Source of the DNA: Acidobacteriota bacterium
Lineage (GTDB): Bacteria; Acidobacteriota; Thermoanaerobaculia; Gp7-AA8
Direction of reading: 5' to 3'
Length of the DNA stretch: 59,333 nt
NCBI GenBank assembly: GCA_003223645.1
Contig: QHVT01000004.1
Coordinates: 1-59,333, forward strand
The position numbers and the translations under genes were made by a program. Under the pieces are notes generated by a model. The model did no database searches, was not told where the DNA came from, and saw only the letters and a program-made list of their open reading frames with translations. Below are positions 1-16,420 of this stretch, piece after piece (within the stretch, counting starts at the first letter, position 1; each line of letters begins with the position of its first letter).

Positions 1-244
1 CCGCTCGGTTGACGGCGTCGGCTCCACGATCAGTCACATTTCGAGGCTCAATCACACAGCCTGTTCGCTCGCTATCTACGCTTCGCAGCTCGGATTGCTC
101 CGACAACACCGCGCAAGACTCGCTACCCGCTGACGGCCACTCTTGACAGGACAGGACTTTCACCTGCTGGGTTGCATCAGGAGGTTTCCACTCTGTGCTT
201 CAACTCACATCGTTTTCCCCTCCTCGAAGCTTTTCCTGGCGCAC
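1..244 (-). mobile_element. 5' part of a group II intron (domain I), truncated by window edge
   Basis: Read on the minus strand, position 244 begins GTGCGCC, matching the GUGYG 5' end of bacterial group II introns. About 90 nt further in comes GGTGAAAGTCC, a motif I associate with the domain I region of these introns, followed by structured GC-rich sequence. The reverse-transcriptase gene would lie to the left of position 1 and is not visible. The upstream exon reads ...GCGGTTG. Introns of class IIC-attC insert at integron recombination sites ending in GTT, which would fit the integrase fragment at 2541-2603, but no complete attC site could be drawn. The assignment rests on these motifs only. 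Confidence 0.55.
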
Positions 245-291
245 CAACCGCCATGACGCCGCCCACACTAGTGTGTTGACGAGCCGGCTCG

Positions 292-570
292 GCCGCATAG
301 GCACTAACTTAAGCCGTATTGTGCGTAAGTGCCTGACTGCGTAGTTCTTAACAGCATTGGAAACCTCTCATCCGACGGGTTATTGAAGTTTCCTCGGGAT
401 TCGCTGAAGCGATACTCGTCGGCGTGAGGGAAACGCTGCCGAACAGCGCCATCGAAGCGTCGAAGCACGGATTCAGACCATGCCACACGGGCTTACTGCG
501 TTCACCCCGATCTCACGTGGTATCAACTGTTTACACGAACACGCTTTTCTTAAGTTAGTGCGTATGCGGC
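292..570. repeat. 22-bp inverted repeats bounding a 235-bp segment
   Basis: Positions 292-313 and 549-570 are reverse complements at 21 of 22 bases (CTTAAGTTAGTGCSTATGCGGC). They enclose the small reading frame at 304-486. The arms could be ends of a miniature mobile element or the remains of cassette recombination sites. No flanking target duplication was recognised. Confidence 0.6.
304..486 (-). CDS. small hypothetical protein inside the inverted repeat
   Basis: A 60-codon frame from ATG at 486 whose stop codon lies inside the left arm of the inverted repeat. The product is polar with no recognisable motif, signal or membrane segment. The stop within the repeat suggests it is either a tiny cassette gene or a truncated remnant. 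There is no convincing ribosome-binding site. Function unknown. Confidence 0.2.
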   Translation of the reverse strand: MAWSESVLRRFDGAVRQRFPHADEYRFSESRGNFNNPSDERFPMLLRTTQSGTYAQYGLS

Positions 571-761
571 TCGGCCGGCGGGCCAGCGCCGGGCCGTGTC
601 GGCTTCTGGCTCGAGTTAGACGGCGCGAGTTACGGCTGCGCCCCAACTACATTTTCACAACACGTCACTCCGGCCCAGTAGCCATCCTTTACTCGTGACG
701 CTCGACCAATTTTTTCGCCGCCGCCCCCATTCTGCCGTACTGGTATGCTTGGAGCGCAACG

Positions 762-1475
762 ATGCGCAGAAAAGCCAATATGTCCGACAGACGCGATCGT
801 AAAAAGCTATTGCAACAGAACCAGCTCAACTCGCCAAAGATAAACAAGCCAGCGGCGAGGGATGAGAAGTTGGAACACCTGCGCGACCGGGTGGCACGCG
901 GCGAGCGATGGATGATAGTTCTGACCGCTTCGGCAGTGCTTATCGCCGCCATGCAATGGTATCTCGGTACTCAGCAGCGCGCGGATTCACGCGAATCAAC
1001 GCAACTGGACCAGCGAGCATGGATTGGAATTAAGGAAATTAGAGGGTGGCCTATAGTTGATCAATCATTTCGCGTCACGGCAATATTTGAAAATACGGGC
1101 AAGACACCGGCACGCAATCTTTCCACGGTTATCGGACAGGCGGTGAGACGTCGAGGCGACAAACTCCCGCCCTTGGCTGACGGTCTTGCTGGTGGGATTT
1201 CTGAAATTCCGACCGTGCTCGCACCGGGCGCGACGATTCATGCACCCTACATCATTGATGTCACAGGGCTTGATAGTCGTTCTGTACCTGTTACGCGACC
1301 ACTATTGGAGGCATACCGCTCGGGCGAACTGATTGCTTATATTTTCGGCCGCGCTGATTACCGCGACGTCTATCAACAAAAGCACTGGCTTGAATTCTGT
1401 TACACATTCAATCCACGCCCGCAAAGCTGGGTACCTTGTGATCAATACAACGATTTTGATCCCATGTCGCGTTAG
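762..1475 (+). CDS. hypothetical single-pass membrane protein
   Basis: A 237-aa protein with a basic N-terminal cytoplasmic segment (about 1-48), one hydrophobic helix at about 50-68 and a roughly 165-residue outer domain. That domain contains an FENTGKTPA stretch of a type common in small anchored bacterial proteins with an Ig-like outer domain. An internal ATG at 780 (MSDRRDRKK) is an equally plausible start. The gene is visibly less GC-rich than the ribosomal genes to the right and lies in the region with intron, repeat and integrase debris, so it was probably acquired horizontally. No enzymatic motif is visible and I do not recognise a named family. Confidence 0.65.
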   Translation: MRRKANMSDRRDRKKLLQQNQLNSPKINKPAARDEKLEHLRDRVARGERWMIVLTASAVLIAAMQWYLGTQQRADSRESTQLDQRAWIGIKEIRGWPIVDQSFRVTAIFENTGKTPARNLSTVIGQAVRRRGDKLPPLADGLAGGISEIPTVLAPGATIHAPYIIDVTGLDSRSVPVTRPLLEAYRSGELIAYIFGRADYRDVYQQKHWLEFCYTFNPRPQSWVPCDQYNDFDPMSR

Positions 1476-1502
1476 CAGAATCTGGTAGGCGCGAGCCGGC
1501 GG

Positions 1503-2030
1503 TCACGAGGACTGCTGCGTCGTCGGGGCCGGATTCGCCGGGGGCGCCGGCGCGAGTTTCGCCGCCTTCGCCGTCGCCTTGGCCACCTTGGCCGTTGCCT
1601 TCGCCGCTCGTTCCGTTGCTTTTTGCGTGGCTTCCTCGGGCGTCAGTTTCCTGAAGCGTCCGAGTGCGCGGCGCATGTCGGCCACGTACGGGACGAGGTG
1701 GGCGTGCTGGGACTTTTCGGCAGTGGCTGTGCGAGCGTAGGTCGTCAGGGCTTCGCTGCCGGCCGTGTTGCGGGCGGGCGGTGACGCTGTGGCGGACGAA
1801 CTGCGCGAGCGCCTCGAGCTCATCGGCGACGGGGCTGTATGCGTCGGCATAGCTCATCAGGTCGCGGATCTCGGCCGGGGGGACTCGCTCCTCGCGCACG
1901 AGCGCCTTCTGGTTGGTGACCGCCACGTTCGTCAGCTCGATGAACGCCGCCGGGACGGATGCGGCGATGCTCAGCCGCTGTGTCGCGTCCGAGGTCGCTC
2001 GAGCCGAAAGGCTGCTAAAGATCTCAAAAT
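1503..2030 (-). pseudogene. frameshifted hypothetical gene
   Basis: Two adjacent minus-strand frames each look like half of one protein. The first (visible from about 2030, with a GTG at 1926) runs through an acidic helical stretch ending ...FVRHSVTA near 1777. The second continues ARNTAGSEALTTYA and ends in a long Ala/Lys/Thr coiled tail at 1503. Removing one C from the CCC run near 1775 joins them seamlessly. The upstream end has no good start and abuts the 41-bp array, so the gene is probably also truncated at its 5' end. Either a true pseudogene or a one-base assembly error could explain the shift. Product unknown; the tail resembles low-complexity Ala/Lys linkers. Confidence 0.55.
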
Positions 2031-2067
2031 ACGTAGCTTGTTATCCTTCGCCGCGCTCGGGGAAGGC

Positions 2068-2434
2068 AAATTGACTTCACCGAAAGGATCGATGAATTCG
2101 CCGAGCTCAAATTGACTTCGGCGAAAGGATCGATGCATTCGCGGAAAGCAAATTGACTTCGCCGAAAGGATCGATGCTTTCGCGGAAAGCAAATTGACTT
2201 CGCCGAAAGGATCGATGCTTTCGCCGAAAGCAAATTGACATCGCCGAAAGGATCGATGCTTTCGCCGAAAGCAAATTGACTTCGCCGAAAGGATCGATGC
2301 TTTCGCCGAAAGCAAATTGACTTCGCCGAAAGGATCGATGCTTTCGCGGAAAGCAAATTGACATCGCCGAAGGATCGATGCTTTCGCGGAAAGCAAATTG
2401 ACATCGCCGAAAGGATCGATGCTTCGCGGAAGTC
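2068..2434. repeat. tandem array of nine 41-bp units
   Basis: Nine head-to-tail copies of a 41-bp unit beginning AAATTGACTTCGCCGAAAGG. Copies start at 2068, 2109, 2150, 2191, 2232, 2273, 2314, 2355 and 2395, and the last two are 40 bp. Middle copies are nearly identical and the leftmost is the most diverged. Each unit contains a short palindrome, CTTTCGCCGAAAG. Because 41 is not a multiple of three, all minus-strand frames stay open, but the translations are an artefact of repetition. There are no spacers, so it is not a CRISPR. It sits between the frameshifted gene and the integrase fragment. Confidence 0.9.
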
Positions 2435-2540
2435 AAAATGGTCCGGGTCGAGCTGTGCGGCGTGCTCGAACGGGAGGCCCGGGACGAGCATGATGGCGGG
2501 GGCCGATGCGCACATGCCCGCGATCACGTCGCGCGACACT

Positions 2541-2603
2541 GCCGAAGTGGCGGACGCGGATGGCTTCGCGGACACGGTCGAGCAATTTCGGCTTCTGTTC
2601 CAT
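2541..2603 (-). pseudogene. N-terminal fragment of an integron-type tyrosine integrase
   Basis: From ATG at 2603 the minus strand encodes MEQKPKLLDRVREAIRVRHF. This matches the opening of IntI-like integron integrases, which typically start KPKLLD-VR-AIR-RHYS. Similarity ends after about 20 residues and the frame then runs into unrelated sequence before the 41-bp array. Only the first helix of the core-binding domain survives, so the fragment cannot be functional. It supports reading 1-2.7 kb as integron wreckage. The identification depends on 20 residues. Confidence 0.5.
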
Positions 2604-2680
2604 CGACGGCGAGCGTCCCTCGGAAGAAGGGAACTTCCAAGGACTTCTGCATTGCGTAGACGCTTATAAGGCTCGCATTA

Positions 2681-2709
2681 AAATCGGGCGGCCGGGAGGC
2701 CGCCGATTT
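2681..2709 (-). terminator. hairpin terminator after the aldo/keto reductase
   Basis: AAATCGGGCGGCC and its complement GGCCGCCGATTT form a strong stem just after the reductase stop. On the minus strand it is followed by TTTT. A very similar palindrome lies before the gene at 3710-3733, so it may also belong to a repeat family. Confidence 0.6.
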
Positions 2710-2710
2710 G

Positions 2711-3691
2711 TCAACGATTTACGGCAGCCATCGAGGCCGCTGGATAGCGCTCGCCTGACGGCTGTGGAACCCGCTCACTCAGTGCCTTCGCTTCGTCTTT
2801 TGTGAGCTCGATGCCGGCCGCTGCTGCGTTTTCTTCGAGGCGCGAGATTTTGCGTGTGCCGGGGATGGGGACGATGTCCGGGCCCTGCGCGAGGAGCCAG
2901 GCCAGGGCGAGTTGGGCGGGGGTGCAGCCTTTCGCCTCCGCGGCTTCGGTGATGCGGTCGGCGAGGACGAGGTTGGCGTCGAAGTTTTCGGCTTGGAAGC
3001 GGGGGTTATAGCGGCGCCAGTCATCGGCGGCGAGATCGTTTACGCCGCGGAATCGTCCGGTGAGGAAGCCGCGGCCGAGGGGGCTGTAGGCGACGAGTGC
3101 GATTCCCAGTTCGCGCAGCGTGGGAAGAATTTCGTTTTCGACGTCGCGCGTCCAGAGTGAATACTCGGTCTGGAGCGCCGCGATCGGATGCACGCTGACG
3201 GCGCGGCGGATCGTGCTCACGGATGCTTCCGACAGTCCGAGCGCTTTCACTTTTCCTTCGCGCACGAGCTCGGCCATCGCACCGACGGTCTCTTCGATCG
3301 GTACGTTGGGATCGACGCGGTGTTGATAGTAGAGATCGATCTGTTCGACACCGAGGCGCCTCAGGCTCGCATCGGCGGCCTGTCTCACGTATTCAGGGCG
3401 TCCGTTGATGCCGAGGAAGGAGCCGTCGGGACCGCGGACGTTGCCGAATTTCGTCGCCAGCGTCACCGCGTTTCTGCGCGTCTTCAGGACTTTCGCGAGC
3501 AGCTTTTCATTTTCGCCGTTGCCGTACATGTCGGCCGTGTCCCAGAACGTGACGCCGATCTCGATCGAGCGCTCCAGGGTGTCGATCGATTCGGTCTCGT
3601 TCGTCGCGCCGTAGAACTCGGACATGCCCATGCAGCCGAGCCCGATCGCGGAAACGGAAAGTCCACTGTTGCCCAAGTTTCGTGTTTGCAT
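2711..3691 (-). CDS. aldo/keto reductase
   Basis: A 326-aa NADPH-dependent oxidoreductase of the aldo/keto reductase superfamily, expected to fold as a (beta/alpha)8 barrel and reduce carbonyl compounds. The catalytic tetrad is visible: Asp51 and Tyr56 (in DTADMYG), Lys81 (ATKFGN) and His124 (YYQH). The C-terminal PIPGTRK segment near residue 276 is the usual NADP-phosphate binding loop. The length is typical and the ATG at 3691 fits the family N terminus. It is monocistronic, bounded by hairpins on both sides and unrelated to the downstream rpo genes. The physiological substrate cannot be told from sequence. Confidence 0.93.
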   Translation of the reverse strand: MQTRNLGNSGLSVSAIGLGCMGMSEFYGATNETESIDTLERSIEIGVTFWDTADMYGNGENEKLLAKVLKTRRNAVTLATKFGNVRGPDGSFLGINGRPEYVRQAADASLRRLGVEQIDLYYQHRVDPNVPIEETVGAMAELVREGKVKALGLSEASVSTIRRAVSVHPIAALQTEYSLWTRDVENEILPTLRELGIALVAYSPLGRGFLTGRFRGVNDLAADDWRRYNPRFQAENFDANLVLADRITEAAEAKGCTPAQLALAWLLAQGPDIVPIPGTRKISRLEENAAAAGIELTKDEAKALSERVPQPSGERYPAASMAAVNR

Positions 3692-3709
3692 CGATTGCCT
3701 CCAAACGTT

Positions 3710-3733
3710 TCGGGCGGCCGTGAGGCCGCCCGA
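3710..3733. repeat. GGGCGGCC palindrome (possible rpoC terminator)
   Basis: TCGGGCGGCCGTGAGGCCGCCCGA is a perfect 10-bp stem with a four-base loop. It lies between rpoC and the reductase and closely matches the palindrome at 2681-2709. There is no T run on the minus strand, so it may be a REP-like element that doubles as a weak terminator for rpoC. Confidence 0.6.
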
Positions 3734-3759
3734 TGTGCACTATAGACAACTGTAAGCTA

Positions 3760-7992
<4,233 letters not shown>

Positions 7993-8006
7993 TCAGTGCC
8001 TCCCTT

Positions 8007-8038
8007 GTGAGGGACAGGCAAGAGTGCCTGTCCTCCAC
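8007..8038. repeat. REP-like palindrome, GGACAGGCA family (A)
   Basis: GTGAGGGACAGGCA and TGCCTGTCCTCCAC form a 14-bp stem with one mismatch. It lies between the 61-aa gene and rpoC, ending next to the rpoC ribosome-binding site. Related copies occur at 18817-18846, 24218-24288 and 40826-40880. Confidence 0.85.
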
Positions 8039-8046
8039 AGGTTTCG

Positions 8047-8232
8047 TCAGTTATCGGTCGTGTTCGGTGAAGGGAAGTTCACTTTGACGTCGTTGCCGTA
8101 ACACTCCCAGCATGGCGCTTCCCATTCCTGGTCGCCGCTGTAGAAATGCACGGTCATGCGGATCGCGCCCATGCCGTGACAGGCACGGCATGAGGTGTTC
8201 GGCATGCGAGACAGCGTCATTTTGCGTCCCAT
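8047..8232 (-). CDS. 61-aa zinc-ribbon-like protein between rpoB and rpoC
   Basis: A small soluble protein starting at ATG 8232, seven bases after the rpoB stop. It has Cys15/Cys18 (SCRACHGMG) and Cys41/Cys44 (APCWECYG), a CxxC-x22-CxxC spacing expected to bind one zinc. CxxCxGxG resembles one repeat of the DnaJ zinc domain. Position, spacing and codon usage favour a real translated gene co-expressed with RNA polymerase. It could be a small polymerase-associated factor, or merely a passenger. An alternative start is Met5. I know of no named family. Confidence 0.7.
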   Translation of the reverse strand: MGRKMTLSRMPNTSCRACHGMGAIRMTVHFYSGDQEWEAPCWECYGNDVKVNFPSPNTTDN

Positions 8233-8239
8233 GACTCAC

Positions 8240-12526
<4,287 letters not shown>

Positions 12527-12650
12527 TCGATGGAACTCCCTATGTCGCGTTCTAGGTGAGGCCGCGCTGCAGGCGACGCAGCACGGTGTTCACGCGATTT
12601 GCGGGCGCTATGAGAAGGCCGCTCCCCCCCTCTCTGGCCCGGTGAGATGT

Positions 12651-12753
12651 TGAACGCAGAACGCAGAGCGCAGAATGAAGAATTAAGAAAGAAGCGCAGC
12701 GGGAGCCGAGCCTTTTCTCAATTCTACGTTCTGCGTTCTGCGTTCTGCGTTCA
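12651..12753. repeat. mirrored tandem-repeat hairpin (GAACGCA unit)
   Basis: The left arm (12651-12685) is tandem GAACGCA units and the right arm (12720-12753) is their reverse complement. They form a long imperfect stem with about 35 bases between. It lies between rplL and rpoB. The same unit recurs in the hairpin at 56374-56431. Confidence 0.85.
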
Positions 12754-12770
12754 TTTTGTCTAACAAAACG

Positions 12771-12806
12771 CCATTCCGGGCGATGCAAATTGCACCGCCC
12801 GGAATG
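12771..12806 (-). terminator. hairpin after rplL, possible attenuator for rpoBC
   Basis: CCATTCCGGGCG...CGCCCGGAATGG with an inner self-complementary TGCAAATTGCA gives a near-perfect 36-nt palindrome, 12 nt after the rplL stop. On the minus strand the stem is followed by CGTTTTG. In E. coli the rplL-rpoB junction has a partial terminator; this hairpin is placed to act the same way. Confidence 0.6.
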
Positions 12807-12818
12807 GTTGAAACCGAA

Positions 12819-13202
12819 CTATTTGACCGTGACTTTGGCGCCGGCGTCTTCGAAGGCCTTCTTGATCTTCTCGGCCTCTTCCTTGGAGACACCTTCTTTG
12901 ATGGTCTGTGGCGCGCCTTCGACGAGGTCCTTGGCTTCCTTCAGACCGAGCGAGGTGACCTCGCGGACGGCTTTGATGACGTTGATCTTCTTGTCGCCCA
13001 CTTCGCTGAGCGTGACCGTGAACTCGGTCTGCTCTTCCACCGGCGCGGCCGCGGCAGCGGCAGGCCCGGCGGCAGCCGCGACAGGCGCGGCGGCGGCAGC
13101 GGAAACACCAAAGCGATCTTCCAGCGCCTTCACGAGGTTGGCGAGGTCGAGCACCGTCATCGACTCAACTTGCTTCACGAAATCTTCAGTGGAAACGCCC
13201 AT
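12819..13202 (-). CDS. rplL: 50S ribosomal protein L7/L12
   Basis: The 127-aa stalk protein bL12, which recruits translation GTPases. An N-terminal dimerisation domain (about 1-33) is followed by an Ala/Pro-rich hinge (34-58) and the C-terminal domain. The latter contains [20 protein letters not shown] and ends in the usual ...[11 protein letters not shown]. The ATG at 13202 has GGAGG seven bases upstream. A TTG four codons earlier overlaps that ribosome-binding site and is unlikely. It follows rplJ closely, as expected for the L10/L12 stalk pair. Confidence 0.97.
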   Translation of the reverse strand: MGVSTEDFVKQVESMTVLDLANLVKALEDRFGVSAAAAAPVAAAAGPAAAAAAPVEEQTEFTVTLSEVGDKKINVIKAVREVTSLGLKEAKDLVEGAPQTIKEGVSKEEAEKIKKAFEDAGAKVTVK

Positions 13203-13231
13203 TTCTTCCTCCAATTTTTTCCTTGACGGCG

Positions 13232-13756
13232 CTAAGCCGTCTCTTTCTGTTTTGCGATTTGGTCGATGACGACCGCAAGATTGCGAATGTTCGCCGCGAG
13301 CACGGTCGCGAGACCGCGGATCGGCGACTGCAGCAGGTACAACAGCTTGGACACGAGCTCTTCGCGCGACGGCAGGTTCGCGATGTTCTGCACCTCGGTC
13401 GCGGCGACGACCTGTCCGCCCAGCATCGCTCCCTTGAACTGCACGGCGGGAACGTCCTTGGCGAACCTGGTCAGCACTTTCGCCAGCGCGACCGCGTCGG
13501 TCGTGTTGTAGGCGACCGCGGTCATGCCGCTGAAGTGTCCGCTGAGCTTCGTCAGCGGCGTGTCTTTGACGGCGATGAGCGCGAGCGTGTTTTTGATGAC
13601 GACGTATTCCGATCCCGACTCACGGACCTGCTTGCGCAGCTCGGTGACCTGCGGAACGGTGATGCCCTTGAAGTCGAGCACGAACGCGTTCGTGGCCGAG
13701 CCGATGCCTTCGGTGAATTCAGAGATCGCTTCCGCTTTTTCCTGGCGTGTTTTCAT
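13232..13756 (-). CDS. rplJ: 50S ribosomal protein L10
   Basis: The 174-aa uL10, which anchors L7/L12 dimers to the large subunit. The start [14 protein letters not shown] at 13756 matches the family. [19 protein letters not shown] and the C-terminal L12-binding helix are evident. Only 10 nt separate it from the rplA stop, leaving no room for the long autoregulatory L10 leader found in many bacteria. Control must act elsewhere in the operon. Confidence 0.97.
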   Translation of the reverse strand: MKTRQEKAEAISEFTEGIGSATNAFVLDFKGITVPQVTELRKQVRESGSEYVVIKNTLALIAVKDTPLTKLSGHFSGMTAVAYNTTDAVALAKVLTRFAKDVPAVQFKGAMLGGQVVAATEVQNIANLPSREELVSKLLYLLQSPIRGLATVLAANIRNLAVVIDQIAKQKETA

Positions 13757-13766
13757 GCGGTCTCCC

Positions 13767-14468
13767 CTATTCCGTCTTGGCCTCGGCGATGGCCGTGTCG
13801 ATCGCAACCGACGGGCTCATCGTCGACGAGATGTAAATCGAGCGGACGTACTTCCCTTTCGCCGCCGGCGGCTTCGCCTTGCGAACGGCGTTGATGATCG
13901 CCGAGGCGTTGTCCTTCAGCTGATCGGCGGAAAACGAGATCTTTCCGACCGGAACGTGAATGATCGACGTCTTGTCGACGCGGAACTCCACCTTGCCGGC
14001 CTTGATCTCCTGAATTGCCTTGGTGATGTCGAACGTGACGGTGCCGGTCTTCGGATTGGGCATCAGTCCGCGCGGACCGAGGACCTTTCCGAGCTTGCCG
14101 ACGGAGCGCATCATGTCGGGCGTCGCGATGACGGCGTCGAAGTCAGTCCAACCGCCCTGAATCTTCTCGACCATGTCGTCGCCGCCCACGAGATCCGCGC
14201 CGGCGTCCTGCGCCTCACGCTGTTTATCGCCCTGTGCGATCACGAGCACCCGCTTGGTCTGGCCGGTTCCGTGCGGAAGCACGGTCGTTCCTCGGACCAT
14301 CTGATCGGCGTGCTTGGGATCGACGCCGAGGAGCATGGAGAGCTCGACCGTCTCATTGAACTTGGCGTAGGCGAGTTGCTTGAGCAACCCGAACGCCTCG
14401 TCCAACTGATACGGACGCTGCTCGACCTTCTCCGCGGCAGCACGATACTTCTTGCCGTGTTTGGCCAA
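13767..14468 (-). CDS. rplA: 50S ribosomal protein L1
   Basis: The 233-aa uL1 of the L1 stalk, which helps release deacylated t[14 protein letters not shown] at the start and the signature region with [12 protein letters not shown] are intact. The length is typical. It lies between rplK and rplJ, and the gap before it (14469-14588) carries two palindromic repeats. Confidence 0.98.
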   Translation of the reverse strand: MAKHGKKYRAAAEKVEQRPYQLDEAFGLLKQLAYAKFNETVELSMLLGVDPKHADQMVRGTTVLPHGTGQTKRVLVIAQGDKQREAQDAGADLVGGDDMVEKIQGGWTDFDAVIATPDMMRSVGKLGKVLGPRGLMPNPKTGTVTFDITKAIQEIKAGKVEFRVDKTSIIHVPVGKISFSADQLKDNASAIINAVRKAKPPAAKGKYVRSIYISSTMSPSVAIDTAIAEAKTE

Positions 14469-14478
14469 ATTTCCTCCT

Positions 14479-14512
14479 TGTAGTGTTAGCGGCTGTCGCC
14501 AGCCTCCTACAT
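14479..14512. repeat. REP-like palindrome (GGCTGTCGCCAGCC)
   Basis: TGTAG/CTACA outer and GGCT/AGCC inner pairs form a hairpin just upstream of rplA, overlapping the region before its ribosome-binding site. Confidence 0.55.
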
Positions 14513-14544
14513 TGGTTGCCGCAGCTACGCGCTGTGGCGTTTCT

Positions 14545-14590
14545 CATAGGACCTATAGGTCGTACAGGACCTGTAGGACCTATAGGTCTT
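14545..14590. repeat. mirrored tandem-repeat hairpin (AGGACCTAT unit)
   Basis: Repeats of AGGACCTAT/TATAGGTC with near-perfect self-complementarity, directly abutting and overlapping the rplK stop codon region by a few bases. Same architecture as the other mirrored hairpins in the window. Confidence 0.7.
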
Positions 14591-15014
14591 AGTCGACGAC
14601 TTCCATCCCCATGGAACGGGCCGTGCCTTCGACGGTCTTCATGGCCGCTTCGACGCTTGCGGCGTTGAGGTCGGGCATCTTGAGACGGGCGATGTCCTCG
14701 ACCTGCTTGCGCGTCACCTGACCGATCTTGTTCTTGTTCGGGACGCCGGAGCCCTTCTGAATGCCGGCGGCCTTGAGCAGCAGCACCGCCGCGGGCGGCG
14801 TCTTGGTGATGAACGTGAACGTGCGGTCGGAGTAGACGGTGATGACGACCGGGATGATGAGTCCCTGGTCCTTCGCCGTGCGCGCATTGAACGTCTTGCA
14901 GAACTCCATGATGTTCACGCCGTGCTGACCGAGCGCGGGACCGACGGGCGGGGCGGGAGTGGCCTGGCCGGCGGGGATCTGGAGCTTGATATATCCGGTA
15001 ACTTTTTTTGCCAT
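14589..15014 (-). CDS. rplK: 50S ribosomal protein L11
   Basis: The 141-aa uL11 of the GTPase-associated centre, which binds 23S rRNA with L10/L12. The proline-rich N terminus ([19 protein letters not shown]) and the [15 protein letters not shown] segment are intact. The start at 15014 gives the standard [11 protein letters not shown]. Confidence 0.98.
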   Translation of the reverse strand: MAKKVTGYIKLQIPAGQATPAPPVGPALGQHGVNIMEFCKTFNARTAKDQGLIIPVVITVYSDRTFTFITKTPPAAVLLLKAAGIQKGSGVPNKNKIGQVTRKQVEDIARLKMPDLNAASVEAAMKTVEGTARSMGMEVVD

Positions 15015-15033
15015 GATTAAACTGTCCTGTTAG

Positions 15034-15110
15034 AAGTTCGAATTTCGAGGTTCGAATTAAGAGCTAACAATTCGTCATTCTTAATTGGCACCTCGAGCTT
15101 CGAACCTTCT
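15034..15110. repeat. mirrored hairpin between nusG and rplK
   Basis: GAAGTTCGAA...CGAGGT...GAATTAAGA on the left is answered by TTCTTAATT...ACCTCGAGCTTCGAACCTTC on the right. The arms are about 30 nt and built from repeats of TTCGAA/TTCGAG-type words. It lies within the nusG-rplK gap. Confidence 0.7.
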
Positions 15111-15112
15111 CG

Positions 15113-15691
15113 TTACCGCTTCGGCGCGCCTGCCGGCTCCTCCGTCGCGTCGTATCTCGTCACCTGCAGGAAATCCAGCTCGACCGGCGTCGACCGGCCG
15201 AAGATCGTGACCATGACTTTCAATGTGTTGCGGTCGAGGTTCACTTCCTCCACCACGCCGGTGAAGTTGGTGAAGGGGCCGTCGATGATGCGCACGTGCT
15301 CGCCGTGCTCGTAGACGTGCTTGGGCTTCGGCTTTTCCTTCGTCGTCACGACCTGCGTCAGGATCTGGTCGACCTCTTCCGGCGTGAGCGGCGTCGGCTT
15401 CTTGCCGGTGCCGACGAAGCCCGTCACCTTCGGCGTGTTCTTGACCAGGTGCCACCCCTCGTCCGACATCTCCATCTCGACGAGGATGTAGCCGGGGAAG
15501 AACTTGCGCTGCACTTCGCGCTTCTTGCCCGACTTCATTTCGACGAGCGTTTCGGTCGGGATCTTGATCTCGCCGAACTTCTCGCGCATGCCGAGGGCGT
15601 CGATGCGCTGGGTGAGGTTCTCCTTCACCCGCTCCTCGAAACCGGAGTAGGTGTGGACGATGTACCACTGCTTCTGACCCGCTTCTACCAT
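15113..15691 (-). CDS. nusG: transcription termination/antitermination protein NusG
   Basis: A 192-aa NusG, which bridges the RNA polymerase clamp and couples to Rho or the ribosome. The N-terminal NGN domain begins at about residue 8 ([18 protein letters not shown]) and the KOW domain is near 137 ([19 protein letters not shown]). The N-terminal domain is slightly expanded relative to E. coli. The start at 15691 lies 4 nt after the secE stop, so the two are translationally close. Confidence 0.97.
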   Translation of the reverse strand: MVEAGQKQWYIVHTYSGFEERVKENLTQRIDALGMREKFGEIKIPTETLVEMKSGKKREVQRKFFPGYILVEMEMSDEGWHLVKNTPKVTGFVGTGKKPTPLTPEEVDQILTQVVTTKEKPKPKHVYEHGEHVRIIDGPFTNFTGVVEEVNLDRNTLKVMVTIFGRSTPVELDFLQVTRYDATEEPAGAPKR

Positions 15692-15695
15692 TGCG

Positions 15696-15944
15696 TTAGC
15701 TGCCTGAGAACTTCGTGAAGATGAAGTTGGTGGCCTTGAAGAAGAAGACGTCGCAGCCCCAGAGGAACACCGCGAACACGAGCGTCGAAACGATGACGAC
15801 CGCGGTCGTGCCGACGACTTCCGAGCGCGTCGGCCACGTGACCTTCTTCATTTCCGCCGACACGTCGCCGAAGAACTCGCGCGTCGAGGCCACCCACTGC
15901 TTCGGTTTCGCCACCAGCTTGTTGTCGTTGTTGTCTTCTGCCAT
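15696..15944 (-). CDS. secE: preprotein translocase subunit SecE
   Basis: An 82-aa single-span SecE. An amphipathic region with [13 protein letters not shown] (about 34-46) precedes a hydrophobic helix at about 49-75. The short form is standard outside enterobacteria. It forms the SecYEG channel. ATG 15944 is chosen over an adjacent TTG. It lies between tRNA-Trp and nusG in the conserved order. Confidence 0.96.
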   Translation of the reverse strand: MAEDNNDNKLVAKPKQWVASTREFFGDVSAEMKKVTWPTRSEVVGTTAVVIVSTLVFAVFLWGCDVFFFKATNFIFTKFSGS

Positions 15945-16004
15945 CAAAAACCCCGAGACAGTTCTCGACTGTGCCTACCACAGCGGAGAACTGCCGATGA
16001 AATT

Positions 16005-16080
<76 letters not shown>

Positions 16081-16129
16081 GCAGTTGCCGCAAATGGCTG
16101 AGAAAGCATTGCTTTCCCGTGAAATTCCC

Positions 16130-16288
16130 TTACTTGGTTTCGCGATGAACAGTCCGCTTCCGATCGTGCCGGCAGAACTTCTTCAGCTCCAGCTTCTCGG
16201 TCGTGGTCTTCTTGTTCTTCGTGGTCGTGTAATTACGCCGCTTGCACTCGGTGCACTGGAGCGTGATGATCTCGCGCTGCGCTGCCAT
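16130..16288 (-). CDS. rpmG: 50S ribosomal protein L33
   Basis: A 52-aa bL33 read from ATG 16288 to TAA at 16130: [20 protein letters not shown], then a TTT-K-NKK segment and a C-terminal [16 protein letters not shown]. Three of the four zinc-ligand positions are cysteine (C12, C15 and C39); the fourth is Asp in CRHD. It lies between tRNA-Thr(GGU) and tRNA-Trp, the usual place upstream of secE-nusG. No tuf gene is present in this cluster. Confidence 0.95.
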   Translation of the reverse strand: MAAQREIITLQCTECKRRNYTTTKNKKTTTEKLELKKFCRHDRKRTVHRETK

Positions 16289-16319
16289 GGCTTACTCCGT
16301 GGTTCGAACGATTTTGAAC

Positions 16320-16394
16320 TGGAGCCCTCGACGAGATTTGAACTCGTGACCCCGTCCTTACCAAGGACGTGCTCTACCCCTGAGCTACGAGGGC
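16320..16394 (-). tRNA. tRNA-Thr (GGT)
   Basis: Acceptor GCCCTCG/CGAGGGC, anticodon arm CGTCC-TTGGTAA-GGACG (anticodon GGT) and T-loop GTTCAAATC. CCA is encoded. Confidence 0.96.
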
Positions 16395-16420
16395 ACCTAC
16401 TGCGTCGCTTCGCGCCGCAG

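Noticed and set aside
549-645. Possible attC site (GTTAGAC ... CCCAAC boxes)
   Set aside because: A GTTRRRY-like box occurs but no properly spaced partner box and paired L sites could be drawn.
2435-2540. Coding sequence ending DPDHFDF upstream of the array as part of the frameshifted gene
   Set aside because: The frame and the downstream pieces differ, and the interruption by the array prevents a confident link.
2024-2575. Reading frames through the 41-bp array as a repetitive protein
   Set aside because: All three minus frames are open only because the unit is stop-free; the translations shift frame relative to the unit and lack start context.
13203-13214. TTG start four codons upstream for rplL
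   Set aside because: It overlaps the GGAGG ribosome-binding site that serves ATG 13202.
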